41,361 nt of DNA. It comes from Saccharothrix coeruleofusca. GTDB lineage: Bacteria; Actinomycetota; Actinomycetes; Mycobacteriales; Pseudonocardiaceae. Under the pieces are notes generated by a model. It was not told the origin of the DNA, did no database searches, and saw nothing but the letters and a program-made list of their open reading frames with translations. The stretch is taken from positions 274 through 41,634 of the forward strand of contig NZ_BMRG01000009.1 in NCBI RefSeq assembly GCF_014648515.1, given 5' to 3'. A program made the translations under genes and the position numbers. Positions 40,988-41,361 of this stretch are shown here, one piece after another. How positions within the stretch are numbered: the stretch's first letter is position 1; every line of letters starts with the position of its first letter.

Positions 40988-41361
40988 CGCGTCCGATCTG
41001 CGCGATACCGGTACAGGACGGTGGTTTCCGCGCTGAACTGCGAGAAGGGGAAGGGTTCGGCCGACAGCGCGGTGACCCCGCCGCCGAGGAACTGCCTGGC
41101 GATCGCGCTGCCGCTCTGGGCGTAGACCACCAGCGGAACGCCCCGGTCCCGGCAGCGGCGCAGGATCCGGTCGAAGGTGCCGTTGCTCAGCGTCATCCCG
41201 GTGGCCACGACGGCGTCGGCGACGTCGAGCACCTCGTCCATGTCGCGGGTCACGGCGTCGCCCCACTGCGTGGTGCGGAGGTTGTAGTCGCAGGGCAGGC
41301 ACTGGGCTCCGCGCTCGCGGATGGCGGCCACCAGGGGGTTGACCACGCCGATCAGCGCGAC
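40984..41361 (-). CDS. DUF364 (putative heavy-metal chelation) protein, 5' end cut off
   Basis: The last 125 residues of a protein running out of the window. The frame is open to the right edge (VALIGVVNPLVAA), so the start and N-terminal part lie outside. DADAVV-like DVADAVVATGMTLSNGTF and PLVVYAQSGSAIARQFLGGG match the C-terminal Rossmann-like part of DUF364 proteins, which often occur with metal transport genes. It begins the visible part of the leftward set; the promoter lies beyond the right edge. Confidence 0.8.
   Translation of the reverse strand, partial: VALIGVVNPLVAAIRERGAQCLPCDYNLRTTQWGDAVTRDMDEVLDVADAVVATGMTLSNGTFDRILRRCRDRGVPLVVYAQSGSAIARQFLGGGVTALSAEPFPFSQFSAETTVLYRYRADRTR

Overview
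The window is very GC-rich DNA (about 70% by eye) with GTG and TTG starts, GTGA/ATGA stop-start overlaps, lipoprotein SBPs, LAxTG-type wall sorting signals and type I-E-like CRISPR repeats. It most likely comes from a filamentous actinobacterium; Pseudonocardiales (Actinosynnema, Saccharothrix or Amycolatopsis relatives) would fit, but I cannot fix the genus from the sequence alone.

Left part (1-9300), accessory genes: a decaying CRISPR array (about 408-728), a MerR regulator divergent from a leaderless short-chain dehydrogenase, a second and better-preserved CRISPR array with its leader (2519 to about 2900), an XRE-TPR regulator with four tandem 13-bp repeats upstream, a small Cys-pair protein, a redoxin/beta-carbonic anhydrase pair behind a MarR-like operator, a small secreted four-Cys protein, and a divergent TetR/FAD-monooxygenase pair. 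No cas genes are present.

Right part (9345-41361), one long zinc-starvation island. Eight copies of a 13-bp near-palindrome related to AAYGAT-N-ATCGTT (Zur-box type) sit in front of nearly every transcription unit. The units are: (a) a TauD-like dioxygenase plus MFS transporter, divergent from a FecBCD-type importer; (b) two small secreted choice-of-anchor-M (actinobacterial surface-anchored) domain proteins, divergent from a six-gene ZnuABC-type operon. In that operon the substrate-binding protein itself carries an inserted anchor-type repeat, and three surface proteins are encoded; (c) bL28-bL33-uS14-bS18-CobW, divergent from a CobW-like protein-bL31B-bL32, all six ribosomal proteins being zinc-free paralogues; (d) an O-methyltransferase, a Fur-family (Zur-like) regulator and a second methyltransferase; (e) three further surface genes, including a WxL-like protein with a DUF916 partner, divergent from a second P-loop-less CobW-like protein; (f) a second FecCD-BtuD-BtuF type importer; (g) at the right edge, a leftward set of a DUF364 protein, a PduX-like GHMP kinase and an SbnA-like PLP enzyme, which looks like part of a metallophore pathway.

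Reading them together (inference): when zinc is scarce Zur leaves the boxes, zinc-containing ribosomal proteins are replaced by zinc-free copies, and three ABC importers are made. A wall- and membrane-tethered layer of ten repeats, each with a conserved GH-x-D and HxHxNW signature, is displayed outside. I propose these repeats are extracellular zinc-binding modules that pass zinc or a zinc complex to the importers. The strongest clue is that in the ZnuA-like protein the inserted repeat lies exactly between the first and second metal-ligand histidines, where ordinary ZnuA proteins carry their His-rich loop.
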